Of a DNA stretch of 64,000 nucleotides, positions 18,440-27,163 are shown piece after piece. The stretch spans positions 372,001-436,000 of the forward strand of contig LT598468.1 in NCBI GenBank assembly GCA_900074745.1. Reading direction: 5' to 3'. A model generated the notes under the pieces. That model did not search any database. It worked only from the letters and a program-made list of their open reading frames with translations, and was not told the origin of the DNA. Every line of letters begins with the position of its first letter. The first letter of the stretch is position 1. Origin of the DNA: Lachancea mirantina (lineage: Eukaryota > Ascomycota > Saccharomycetes > Saccharomycetales > Saccharomycetaceae). The position numbers and the translations under genes are program-made.

Positions 18440-19360
18440 CTATGTCGAAAAACCTTTAAAACCCTTGAGAAGAATTCCCAATTTATCCTGCTCAGTGGCT
18501 GTAAGATCGAAATTTCCTTGAGCCAAGCCCTCAAACCATTGACTCAAACCCTTAGGTAACGCACCAAAATCTTTGTAAAGCCTTGGCTCCAAACATACAT
18601 ACCGCCGGTCAAGGGGCCTTAGCAAACCAATTTCATCGTAAAATGCGTCCTTTAGTTGTGGCAATCTTTTGGTAGGATCTGACGGTGATCCTATTGAGTT
18701 GGAACTGGTAATCTTATTGTTCGCAGGCTGCCATCTATCGAATTTGAAGAACCTGCTTCCTCTAAAATCGTGTTCTTGGTCCACTGCGACTGTATCGCTC
18801 GCATTTTCAAGTGCTAAGGTCACTGTATCGTTATCCGTTGTGGCTACAGTTTCAGACGGAGTACTGGCGAAGACCCACGGTTCCAAAACTGTGAAAGATC
18901 GCACTTCTCGTGACCTTACTTTTCTACGGCGTTCGTTAAGCGCCCACCCACGTCGCAAATCATTATAAGCCGATCGCAGCTGTGGTTTTTGGTTGATCTC
19001 TGTGATGCCATCTGGGGCGAGAGGTGCGGATTTTGCATCGAAAGTGCCCCCAAATCCTCTCAGATTCAGCACGATAGACGCTAGAACAGGTAGATCACTT
19101 GTAGAAATTACCAAATCCAATTTTGGGGGGTTTCTTTGCAACGTGTGCTGCCAAGACTTGGCGTTTGACGATGCATACAAGACGCTGCCCAGAGTGTTCA
19201 ACCGCGAGACAAGCGCTCTTTGAAGGGCCAATTCGTTGACCAACGAGTCGCCACGGTACAACAAACGTAGCTGCACTACCAGATAGTGGTTTTGTATCAG
19301 CTTCTGCAGCGACATCTTGGTGACCTTAGGGCCTTTGAAATAATACAGAAAGCTTTTCAT
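18440..19360 (-). CDS. MSS18: Mss18-like mitochondrial protein
   Basis: A 306-aa protein at the position of YPR134W (MSS18, 268 aa), between CTF4 and TOM5/SPN1. In S. cerevisiae Mss18 assists splicing of the COX1 group I intron aI5-beta in mitochondria. The N-terminus is basic and hydrophobic (MKSFLYYFKGPKVTKMSLQKLIQ), compatible with mitochondrial import; a second Met (19315) could be the start. No domain is recognised; the call rests mainly on synteny. Converges with NUP57, 50 bp between stops. Confidence 0.7.
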   Translation of the reverse strand: MKSFLYYFKGPKVTKMSLQKLIQNHYLVVQLRLLYRGDSLVNELALQRALVSRLNTLGSVLYASSNAKSWQHTLQRNPPKLDLVISTSDLPVLASIVLNLRGFGGTFDAKSAPLAPDGITEINQKPQLRSAYNDLRRGWALNERRRKVRSREVRSFTVLEPWVFASTPSETVATTDNDTVTLALENASDTVAVDQEHDFRGSRFFKFDRWQPANNKITSSNSIGSPSDPTKRLPQLKDAFYDEIGLLRPLDRRYVCLEPRLYKDFGALPKGLSQWFEGLAQGNFDLTATEQDKLGILLKGFKGFST

Positions 19361-19474
19361 TACCCACGTCGCAAATTACGTACCTCTGCCCATATATGAG
19401 CTTATATACACGAAAAAGGCGAAGCCCGCGCGCCTGCTCACCGCACTGGCTATCACGCCCAACTAATACTCTGC

Positions 19475-19627
19475 TTATTTCCACTGCTTCTTCACAAAGT
19501 TCCAAACAATTGGCGAGATCCACAGAAGTCCTGCAACGTAGCCGGCGTTGATTAGAGTCTGGTAAGATTGCAGCTGGTGGATCTTTTTTTCCTCCTCAGA
19601 GGGTTGTTGTTGAGGTAGTCCAAACAT
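19475..19627 (-). CDS. TOM5: Mitochondrial import receptor Tom5
   Basis: A 50-aa tail-anchored subunit of the outer-membrane TOM complex. The frame begins MFGLPQQQPSEEEKK, has a cytosolic acidic N-terminus, one membrane segment (AGYVAGLLWISPIVWNFV, residues 28-45) and the terminal KKQWK. S. cerevisiae Tom5 is also 50 aa and has the same MFGLPQQ start and VKKQWK end. Position matches YPR133W-A between MSS18 and SPN1. Confidence 0.97.
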   Translation of the reverse strand: MFGLPQQQPSEEEKKIHQLQSYQTLINAGYVAGLLWISPIVWNFVKKQWK

Positions 19628-20005
19628 AGTGTGGCGATGATCTGTGATGGTCTGCGAAGTGACACGGTCTTATAACAGGCAGAACTCGGCTCTCAAGGCT
19701 AGGTTCCGCTTAAAGACTAGAAAGATTTCTTGAATTTCTGAAAAATTTGAGATGCCAACAGGCCACGTGACTTGTTGAAGTTTGGGCGAAAATCACGTGC
19801 TCACTTTCTTCAATTCAATCATTGAAGCAGAAGCGAGTGCGATATAAAGCCCATTGATGATTTTGGAACCAAAAGCTCTCATTTGAAACAGAGAGGTCTA
19901 ATCGAACGAGGTTCTGCACCTGAAGCATTAGAATAAGCGCTTTTTATTGCATCGGCGCTTTTGAGAGACTTTTCCCACTTTAAAGAGTAAAATTTGACCA
20001 AGAAC
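19628..20005. promoter_or_regulatory. Divergent TOM5/SPN1 promoter with two CACGTG boxes
   Basis: CACGTG occurs at 19764-19769 and 19794-19799, 30 bp apart, in the 378 bp between the TOM5 and SPN1 start codons. CACGTG is the Cbf1/Pho4-type E-box. No gene is seen. Confidence 0.55.
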
Positions 20006-21136
20006 ATGAGCGAAGGCGGAGACCTAGAACAGCATCCGAGTGACAGTGAAAGTGGAACGCAGAGTTTTCCAGCGGATCCTGTTTTAAGTGATTCGGCAAA
20101 TGAAAGTACGCCCGGAGTCGCTGTAGAACGTCAGAGAAAGCACATCGATAAGGGAGATTCAGATGACGAAAACGAGCTGTCCACGAGGGAGAGACTAGAG
20201 TCACAGCGGATAATCAACGGCGACAACGGAGAAGACCAAGGTTTAGGGCTAGATCAGACTCACCGGCGACGTCAGGAACTCGAAGAAAAGCTAGACAGGA
20301 TTCTCAAAAAGCCCAAGTCGCGCAGAACTAGGCGAGATGAGGACGATCTAGAGCAGTTTCTGGATGAGCGAATTCTACGTTTGAAGGACGAAATGAACTT
20401 TGCGGCACAGCGAGACATTGAGACGTTGAATAGGAGACTTGAAAACGCCAGCGAAAAAGGGATTGCGATGGAGAAAGTCAAGCTTTTGCCTAAAGTCGTC
20501 GGTGTGCTATCGAAGGCGAATCTCGCAGACACCATTCTTGACAACAACTTGTTACAAAGCGTGCGCATATGGCTGGAACCGTTGCCAGATGGATCGTTGC
20601 CATCGTTTGAAATTCAAAAGTCTCTTTTTGCCACACTTGAGTCTCTCCCCATCAAAACCGAGCATTTGAAAGAAAGTGGCCTGGGGAAAGTGGTTATCTT
20701 TTACACAAAATCTAAGCGAGTGGAGCCCAAACTCGCGAGACTTGCGGACAGACTCATTGCCGAATGGACGCGGCCTATTATCGGTGCATCCGACAATTAC
20801 AGAGATAAGCGTGTGTTGAAGATGGAATACGACGTAGAACAGCATCGCAAAAAGGCACAACTCGACAGTGCGAAGAATAAGACTAAGAAAAGAAAGACAG
20901 TGGAAGGAGAAGATGACAGCAAGGGCAAGTCTGCGTACGAGTTGGCCGCTGCCAGGCGTAATCGTGCCGCTGCGCCCGCACAAGCCACTACCGACTACAA
21001 ATATGCCCCTGTGAGTAACATGTCAACCGTGGCCGGGAGCTCGAGGGTCGGCGTTGGCAGTTCGTTGAACAACAGCGAAATGTTCAAGAGGTTGAATTCC
21101 CGGTTGACCAAAACCAAGACGAAACGTTCTAAATAA
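20006..21136 (+). CDS. SPN1: Transcription elongation factor Spn1/Iws1
   Basis: Nuclear partner of Spt6 on elongating RNA polymerase II; ortholog of YPR133C. The start is the ATG at 20006 (MSEGGDLEQ), giving 376 aa (S. cerevisiae 410). The N-terminal third is acidic and Ser-rich (disordered). The central TFIIS-N-like Iws1 domain covers about residues 130-285 (VKLLPKVVGVLSKANLADTILDNNLLQSVRIWLEPLPDGSLP). The C-terminus is basic with a KNKTKKRK nuclear-localisation-like motif. SPT6 is in this same window. Confidence 0.96.
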   Translation: MSEGGDLEQHPSDSESGTQSFPADPVLSDSANESTPGVAVERQRKHIDKGDSDDENELSTRERLESQRIINGDNGEDQGLGLDQTHRRRQELEEKLDRILKKPKSRRTRRDEDDLEQFLDERILRLKDEMNFAAQRDIETLNRRLENASEKGIAMEKVKLLPKVVGVLSKANLADTILDNNLLQSVRIWLEPLPDGSLPSFEIQKSLFATLESLPIKTEHLKESGLGKVVIFYTKSKRVEPKLARLADRLIAEWTRPIIGASDNYRDKRVLKMEYDVEQHRKKAQLDSAKNKTKKRKTVEGEDDSKGKSAYELAAARRNRAAAPAQATTDYKYAPVSNMSTVAGSSRVGVGSSLNNSEMFKRLNSRLTKTKTKRSK

Positions 21137-21368
21137 CCGGTTGCCGAAACTTTTTAAGTAACGAGAATTTTATTTCAAGATCATATCCGAACCAAGTGGC
21201 AGTAGTGGCAGCAGTAGCGGAAGTGGGACTAAAAACTTGATCTTCGTTTTAGAACGTGCAATTATAAAGTTAGGTACAATGTTGCTGATATGTAATCATG
21301 GTACATTTCGGAGGAGGAACTAAAAAAAAAGGAAATCGCAGATATAACCGTAAGCAAATGGTTTCCGC

Positions 21369-22066
21369 TTAGGATCTTGGCTTTTCCTTCTTCTCCTTCC
21401 ACAAAGCCAATAAGGAGACACCAGAGACCTTGACGACCTTGAATCTGACACCTGGAATATCACCCTTAGCTTTACCCTTTCTACCGAAACCGGCCAACAA
21501 GACTTCGTCGTTTTCGTCGACGAAGTTCAAACAACCGTCATTTGGCACAAAAGCAGTAACTCTCTTACCGTTCTTGATCAACTGGACTCTGACACACTTT
21601 CTGATAGCAGAGTTTGGTTGCTTGGACTCGATACCAATTTTTTCCAAGACAATACCCTTGGCGTGAGAAGAACCACCGAAAGGAGAGGACTTGAAGGCAG
21701 TTCCCAAAAGTCTCTTCTTGTAATTTTCTTCGGCCCAACGGCTGTAAACTGAGTTAGTAATGCAATTCACGTGTAACCTATTGTCTTTCAATAGATACCT
21801 GTGATATCTGTGACAACCTGCGCATGCAATATTGAAACCCAACGGGTTCCTAGTCCTCCGCTATTCCATCCAGCATAAAATTCGCTGTCTTTCCTCTGTA
21901 ACGGAACTCCACACTAACCCACACTAACATCTGGCCTCAATCTTTCACACGCAGTGCTTTCACATTTGCTTTCTCAAGTCTGAAATCGACGTCAAACATA
22001 CTTGTTTCTTCTGTGGACACGCAACTTTCTAGCGGCGTTCAAACCTCTTGGCTTACCCTTACCCAT
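21369..22066 (-). CDS. RPS23: 40S ribosomal protein uS12 (Rps23), spliced
   Basis: Decoding-site small-subunit protein. Two exons: exon 1 is 22002-22066 (65 nt, [22 protein letters not shown]) and exon 2 is 21369-21741 (373 nt). Joined, they encode 145 aa, the exact length of S. cerevisiae Rps23, with VPNDGCLNF and [16 protein letters not shown] intact; the proline of VPNDG is the hydroxylation target in yeast. A single gene stands where S. cerevisiae has RPS23A (YGR118W) and RPS23B (YPR132W). Read unspliced, the frame runs into the intron and gives a false N-terminus. Upstream there is a Rap1-type site, separated from the gene by a GC-rich block. Confidence 0.98.
21742..22001 (-). other. RPS23 spliceosomal intron
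   Basis: A 260-nt intron on the minus strand with donor GTATGT (21996-22001), branch point TACTAAC (21753-21759) and acceptor TTTACAG ending at 21742. The branch point is close to the 3' splice site, about 9 nt, as in several Saccharomycetaceae. The 65-nt first exon matches the S. cerevisiae RPS23 genes. Confidence 0.97.
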
Positions 22067-22153
22067 TTTTGGTCGATTACTGTTTCGGTGGTTATTCTAA
22101 AGAAAGATTATCAGAAGTCTTTGATGGTTTTTTTCGTTATACTTCCTTCGTCC

Positions 22154-22382
22154 TGGGATCTCTCCCGAAGCCAGTACGGGGGGCCGATCCGGGCAACTCC
22201 TCCTGGTGCCAGCCGGAAGGAGGCGCGTCCTCCGGGCAGGGGTGCCGCCCAGAGGAGATCTGCTCCCCACCAGTGGAAGCCTCCCGCCGGAGGGATTCCT
22301 GCCTAGGATACTCTGTTCCTCCTGCAAGACGATGGTGGTAGGAAGTGCCATCGCTGCCACTCCCAATCCGCGACAGATCCCA
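22154..22382. other. GC-rich fold-prone block of unknown identity
   Basis: About 66% G+C over 230 bp, against AT-rich sequence on both sides. It is bounded by an 8-bp perfect inverted repeat, TGGGATCT (22154-22161) and AGATCCCA (22375-22382). Inside are several candidate hairpins: CCGG/GGAGG with CCTCC/CCGG around 22213-22235, GGGC...GCCC (22233-22250), CCTCCC/GGAGGG (22280-22294) and GATGG...CCATC (22331-22352). On the + strand a T6 run (22398-22403) follows, as after Pol III genes, but no tRNA-type A or B box is convincing. It lies between the Rap1/TATA elements and the RPS23 start codon. Possibilities are an insertion (for example mitochondrial GC-cluster DNA), a structured ncRNA, or a structured 5' leader. 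Confidence 0.6.
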
Positions 22383-22407
22383 AGCAGCTATAGACACTTT
22401 TTTCAAA

Positions 22408-22425
22408 ATAATATATATAAAATAT
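22408..22425. promoter_or_regulatory. TATA-like element, RPS23 side
   Basis: An uninterrupted A/T stretch containing TATATATAAA, about 345 bp upstream of the RPS23 start codon and 20-35 bp inside the Rap1-type site. It could serve either strand. Confidence 0.45.
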
Positions 22426-22443
22426 CAGGATACTACTTCAATA

Positions 22444-22454
22444 ATGTATGGGTT
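22444..22454 (-). promoter_or_regulatory. Rap1-type RPG box of RPS23
   Basis: The minus strand reads AACCCATACAT, a match to the Rap1 consensus ACCCATACA found upstream of ribosomal protein genes. It is 378-388 bp upstream of the RPS23 ATG, with the GC-rich block between them. Confidence 0.65.
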
Positions 22455-22645
22455 TCAACTTTCGTTCTAAAGGCTTAAAAGGTACGGATGCAACAGTCAA
22501 ACGAAGGGAAATCACGTGGATAACGATATAAATTTAGCCCAAGAAGTCTTAGAGGTCAGGGTACTGGGCATCTCACTACCTCAACAACATCTGTCATGAT
22601 ACCCAAGGTTTATTGTTTGGTTTGGGTTACGAATATACTTAGAGA

Positions 22646-23977
22646 ATGGCGCTTCAAGTAAACTCAGATCTTACCCGGGTTCTAGTAGCGCAATACCTTG
22701 CAAAAAAGGGATTGAACGAGACTTTGCAAGCGTTTCTGACAGAGACGGGACTCCCCAGATCGGTGCTTGAGACGGACAACGAGTGCGAAAAATTGGAGGA
22801 CATTGTACTTGAAAGGATTGTGTTTAATGAAGCGCAAGTAAGCGAAAAGCTCAAGGGTCTGGCGATAAACAACAAAATGGAACCGTTAGCAGACGGATTT
22901 CAGTTTCGAGCATGGGACAGGAAACAGAAATTCAAAAGCATCCGCGTGGATAAAGCACCTCAATCACTAGTTTTGGACATTCGTATTGTGCTCAATGGTT
23001 GTGTCTTAGTGTCTGCAGTGGAAAGGCGGATTTACCTGTACACAAGCGACGGCAAACTGAGGCGAAAATCGGAGCCATTGGCTGCAGTTGCCAAGATATG
23101 CGGTGTGCTGCCTTTGCATAGATCCCAAGTGTTGTTCTATGCATGCACAGTCGACGGGTTTCTCCAGATTTTCGACTCGGAGCTTGGTTTGGTAAGCAGG
23201 CATAAAATACACAATCGAATTGTCACTCACATAGAGTTTCTCAAGCAGACTGACACGCAACTGACATGCTTGAGCTGCGGTACCGATAACCTCGTCAAGA
23301 CACATTTGCTGAATGTCGAAGGAAAGATTTTGGAAACCAAAAGCTCTGTGACGTTGTTGACCAATTGCAGCTCTTTCCAAGTCGCATTGACGAAGACAAA
23401 CGTACCGTTCCTATTTATAACAAGAGTGGACTTTACCCAAGTTTCAGTTCTTCGATGCAAGCCAGATTTACGCTTGGTAGAAGTTGCTAGAATAGCGCTG
23501 AATACGGCTCAATTTAGTGCACACTCATTTGAAGTCAGATCAGCCATAGTGCTTAACGCGCTGCCGGAGAAGCGCGACTCAGAAAACCCCCATGTCCCAA
23601 TACTATCGGACAACTCGTTTTTCGCAGCTGCATCCTCTCATACGCCCTATATGCGACTAATTGTTGCACGAGTTCCACCGGAGCTGTGCAATTATCAAAT
23701 AAATGTAGGCCCTAAGCCTTTCTACGACATGGTGATCAGAAACTATGCCACTGGAATAGGGCAAAATTCATTTTCTCAGCCAATTTTGAAGGCTTTACCA
23801 GACGGGAGTGGACTACTGGTTGGCGGCGATGACGGTATATGGGCTGCCGATCTGTCGAGCGGCGATACCTGGCTCCAATTCCCACTGACTGGCAGAGTGA
23901 AAGGTCTTGATATAAACCTCGAAAAAATTGCTTGCTCTCTTTCAAATAAAGACCTGTGTCTTTGGAATTTCAAATAG
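22646..23977 (+). CDS. LisH-containing protein, YGR117C-like, function unknown
   Basis: A 443-aa protein placed after RPS23, as YGR117C (476 aa, uncharacterised, cytoplasmic) is in S. cerevisiae. Residues 8-38 (TRVLVAQYLAKKGLNETLQAFLTETGLPR) fit the LisH dimerisation motif. The rest is beta-rich with weakly repeating strands (VLVSAVERRIYLYTSDGK; VLFYACTVDGFLQIFDSE; GLLVGGDDGIWAADLSSGD), suggesting a degenerate WD40-like propeller; that is inference. A CACGTG box lies 128-133 bp upstream of the start (22513-22518). Confidence 0.8.
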   Translation: MALQVNSDLTRVLVAQYLAKKGLNETLQAFLTETGLPRSVLETDNECEKLEDIVLERIVFNEAQVSEKLKGLAINNKMEPLADGFQFRAWDRKQKFKSIRVDKAPQSLVLDIRIVLNGCVLVSAVERRIYLYTSDGKLRRKSEPLAAVAKICGVLPLHRSQVLFYACTVDGFLQIFDSELGLVSRHKIHNRIVTHIEFLKQTDTQLTCLSCGTDNLVKTHLLNVEGKILETKSSVTLLTNCSSFQVALTKTNVPFLFITRVDFTQVSVLRCKPDLRLVEVARIALNTAQFSAHSFEVRSAIVLNALPEKRDSENPHVPILSDNSFFAAASSHTPYMRLIVARVPPELCNYQINVGPKPFYDMVIRNYATGIGQNSFSQPILKALPDGSGLLVGGDDGIWAADLSSGDTWLQFPLTGRVKGLDINLEKIACSLSNKDLCLWNFK

Positions 23978-24302
23978 TCTTACTAATTGAAGCGGTTATC
24001 TTATCGAGTGATGCACCTAAAGCTTCTACTGAATTGGAATGGAATAATGGCAAAAGTGGACAAATTACCGAACTTCCAAAAAACCATGATTATTTACCAA
24101 GCGAACTTTGCTTGTCTTTCGTCAACGCTAGTCAGCTGCTGAGATGCTTTGAGATACGATAATGCTAGCGGGTGCTAGTGCTGATAAGTCAGATCTTTCA
24201 ATAAATTCGTCAACCGTTATTAGTGAACAAGTTAATCAGAAGTTTTCTAATCTCTACTATTATGAACTCGTTAGTTCACAAAATAAAGAAAGGTGTGTTA
24301 GA
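23978..24302. other. Gap before NAT3
   Basis: About 325 bp between the stop of the LisH gene and the NAT3 start codon, genes in tandem. The NAT3 frame stays open upstream to an ATG at 24162, but those 47 residues have no counterpart in Nat3. No other element is recognised. Confidence 0.55.
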
Positions 24303-24893
24303 ATGACGACAATTCAGCCATTTGAAGCTACCGATCTATTGACGCTCAACAATATCAATCTGGATATTTTAACGGAGAACTTTCCTCTAGAGTTTTATTT
24401 TGAATACCTGATTCTTTGGCCGGATCTGTTTTTCGAAAGTAGAGAATTGACCAAAATAAGGCCTGATGGGCAACCGGAAATATCAGGCTACATGATGGCC
24501 AAGACAGAGGGGAAAGGTCCCCTTTGGCATTCGCACATTACTGCTGTCACAGTAGCTCCCGAATTCAGACGTATATCCTTAGCGTCGGGGTTATGCACGG
24601 CGCTGCAAACTATCACCGATGGGGAGCCTCATAATGTGAATTTCATAGACTTGTTTGTCAAATGCAATAACGATTTGGCCATAAGGCTGTACGAAAAGTT
24701 AGGATATAGCGTGTTTCGACGGGTCGTTGGCTACTACAATTCTCTAGAGGACGGGTATCCCAAGACTTTGAACAATATCCATTCGAATAAAGATGCTTTT
24801 GACATGAGAAGGGCCATGACTCGTGACGAAGGACACAGCATACGCAGTGATGGGAGGAAACACAGGTGCTTTCCACATGATGTCAAGTTCTGA
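24303..24893 (+). CDS. NAT3: NatB catalytic subunit Nat3
   Basis: Ribosome-associated N-terminal acetyltransferase acting on Met-Asp/Glu/Asn starts with partner Mdm20. Starting at 24303 (MTTIQPFEATDLL) it is 196 aa, against 195 in S. cerevisiae, with the same opening residues. An ATG at 24162 in frame would add 47 residues not seen in the family. GNAT signatures: LDILTENFPLEFYFEYL near the N-terminus, HITAVTVAPEFRRISLASGL (acetyl-CoA binding RRxxLA) in the middle, then FVKCNNDLAIRLYEKLGYSVFRRV. Ortholog of YPR131C. Confidence 0.97.
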   Translation: MTTIQPFEATDLLTLNNINLDILTENFPLEFYFEYLILWPDLFFESRELTKIRPDGQPEISGYMMAKTEGKGPLWHSHITAVTVAPEFRRISLASGLCTALQTITDGEPHNVNFIDLFVKCNNDLAIRLYEKLGYSVFRRVVGYYNSLEDGYPKTLNNIHSNKDAFDMRRAMTRDEGHSIRSDGRKHRCFPHDVKF

Positions 24894-25006
24894 ACAAACG
24901 AGCATACATATACACAACTTTTTGCATTACTTTCGATACAGTGCGAGCTTGGATGCTCAAAGCTTCTCGTCCTTTCCCGTAGACTTTATAAACTACAGTT
25001 GCCAGA

Positions 25007-25966
25007 TTAGAATTCCACTCGGTCTTGCTTAAAGGAAGCGTCTCCGGTATTTGACTGATTGTTGAAGTCGGGCCTTCTAAACCCTCCACGACCTCCGGCA
25101 CCTCCACGACCACCACGACCGTAGCCACGACCACGACCCCGGTAAGCTCCGCGACCGCGTCTGTTGCCGATGCTGGCCTGACCGAACGTGTCCAGGTTCA
25201 ACTGCTTCTCTTCTTGCCATCTCATGTTGGTGTTGGTCTCAGTAGAAGTAGAAATGGTGTCGAAGAACGAAGACTTTTTGTTGTAGAACATATCGTCGTC
25301 GGCAGGATTCTTAATCGCGACCGGAGCTTGTGGTCCCTGATCGTCGCTTTTCTCGAAGATCTTGTTGTTAGACTCGAAATCAAAATCTTCTCTGGGGATG
25401 TCCATTTTATGTCCCGAACGCCTGGCGTCTGGTTTCCGACTCGCTTTTTCTTTACCCCCTTGTATCGCGTCTCTAACGCGAGCATCTGACTTTTCTGTAC
25501 CTGATGGCTGCTGGACGGTTTGCTCGTGCTGGCGAGCTTGAGCCTGTGTAGGCCCTCTCGACTGTGCTGGAATAGCAGCTGATTCTGGCGCCATTCCCTG
25601 AGCAACCGTGGGGCTTGCACCAGTTGGTGCGTAGACTCCGTATCCTGCCATCGCAGGTGGAACTTGCTGGCCCTGTTGTTGTGCAGCTAACTGCGGTGGA
25701 GGCAAGGTAGGTTTTACCTCGTCCAGCCCAACATCCAAAATGCTTAGATCTTTCACGTCATTACCATTGAACGTCACAGTTTCGTACACCGTGGGATTCG
25801 GATATATCTCTTGAGGACCCCATTGCTTACGTCCTTCGGTGCCAAAACACCGGACTTTGTTCAGAGTGACGACACCCTTTTCGGAATCTATGCTTTCCAA
25901 CAGCCCGACATAACGGTTATCCGTCACAGAAACCAACGAAATGGTCTTCCCGATATATTGAGCCAT
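25007..25966 (-). CDS. SCD6: Scd6, LSm14/RAP55-family translation repressor
   Basis: RGG-motif P-body protein that represses translation through eIF4G and decapping factors. The start is the ATG at 25966 (MAQYIGKTISLVSVTDNRYVGLL), giving 319 aa; upstream in-frame residues lack an ATG. The LSm14 domain covers residues 1-80 (CFGTEGRKQWGPQEIYPNPTVY), the FDF motif (REDFDFESNNKIF) is near residue 195, and the C-terminus is an RGG tract (RRGRGAYRGRGRGYGRGGRGG). Ortholog of YPR129W. Converges with NAT3, 113 bp between stops. Confidence 0.97.
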   Translation of the reverse strand: MAQYIGKTISLVSVTDNRYVGLLESIDSEKGVVTLNKVRCFGTEGRKQWGPQEIYPNPTVYETVTFNGNDVKDLSILDVGLDEVKPTLPPPQLAAQQQGQQVPPAMAGYGVYAPTGASPTVAQGMAPESAAIPAQSRGPTQAQARQHEQTVQQPSGTEKSDARVRDAIQGGKEKASRKPDARRSGHKMDIPREDFDFESNNKIFEKSDDQGPQAPVAIKNPADDDMFYNKKSSFFDTISTSTETNTNMRWQEEKQLNLDTFGQASIGNRRGRGAYRGRGRGYGRGGRGGAGGRGGFRRPDFNNQSNTGDASFKQDRVEF

Positions 25967-27163
25967 TGTTCTCGATATCTGGTTTCTGTCAAGAAAGGTT
26001 TCCAAACTTTTCAATAAATGTAAACCATATTGAACTCGGTACGTCAAAAGAGATCTGACTACTAAGCAGTACCAAATTCAGGCCAAAACCAAGCCAAAAC
26101 CAAGCCAAACCCAAACCGAACCTCATGCTTCGACACCAGGTCACGCTACAATTCTATTACGAAAAACCCATTTACCTCAATCGCCGCAACAAGATTTGAT
26201 AAATTACGTATAAAAAGAAGTACTTTGTGATGCAACTTGTGATGAACCCACATCGAAGCTACTATCATAGACAATAATTTACCCATGTACTGCTGAAAAG
26301 CGGCACAACATCAATCTCTTTGGGGCCACAACAACATTTTTAATGGAACAAGTATCATGCGTATTTCAATGACAGGTAGGAACTTGATTTTTCTTGGCCT
26401 CGAAAACAGACAAAGACAAAGGACTAATGTAAGTACTGCCAACGTGTCCAGAGACTAGAACAGCTCCCTAGTCTCGGTGTACTGATTGCGAAACAGTCAC
26501 GTGACTACTGTGACAGAATGTAGTCTTTTGTTATCAGCTTGACGAGCAAGGGGATATTACTAGGAAACGCGGATTTAATTGTAAAGAGCTGTGTAGAAAC
26601 TAATACAACATTTCATTTATTATCTTGCACCGAGATTTTTATTTTAATCGTTTGGTCCCTCTGAGGTTCTCATCTCTTCGAAACACATTGAGACTCTCCT
26701 GGGCGTTTACTTGGGGGTTTAATTTGACATCCATGTCACGAGACCACCAACGGATATTTCAAGAGGATAATTCTGATTTTTCCCGAATGTGAAGTGCCTA
26801 CGGTGGTACTGTGGTATCTCTAGTGTAGCATTTGCAGCTTAAAAAATACAACATTGGAAGTGGTACATTGCTCGTAGTAAGAGTAGCTGGGGCTCGTTAT
26901 CTATAACACATTACTTGTATCTTTTATTAATATACATTTGCTATAGGATGGTGGTTGTAGTGGAGTACATATAGCGCAGTTGCCATGGTTTATTGCTTGT
27001 ACAGTAGCTATTATTATAGGATCGCGTGTTGCATAAATCCAAAACGTACAAAATGATAACAATGCCAAGATTTAAGGAGCAAGGCCGTTAGAAAACCTTA
27101 GCAAGTTAACTGCTAGTTGGTAAATTGAACAAAGTTGAAAGCGAAAAATAAAGGTCTTTGAGT
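25967..27163. other. 1.2-kb divergent gap between SCD6 and the DUP-family gene
   Basis: No gene supported. There is a short tandem repeat CCAAAACCAAG (two copies plus a partial, about 26084-26111) close to SCD6 and a palindromic GTCACGTGAC box (CACGTG at 26498-26503). Otherwise AT-rich sequence without recognisable RNA genes. Confidence 0.55.

Noticed and set aside
22154-22403. Signal recognition particle RNA, because of CCGGAAGGAGG near 22213
   Set aside because: The word recalls SRP helix 8, but the flanking AGCAG motif and the yeast Alu-domain start are absent and the length is wrong.
22013-22406. Four overlapping frames of about 90-97 codons across the GC-rich block
   Set aside because: All frames are open because the block lacks stop codons through high GC; the translations have no sense as proteins, and two of them cover RPS23 exon 1 antisense.
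24162-24302. 47-codon N-terminal extension of NAT3
   Set aside because: Nat3 proteins begin MTTIQPFE; the upstream residues have no counterpart.
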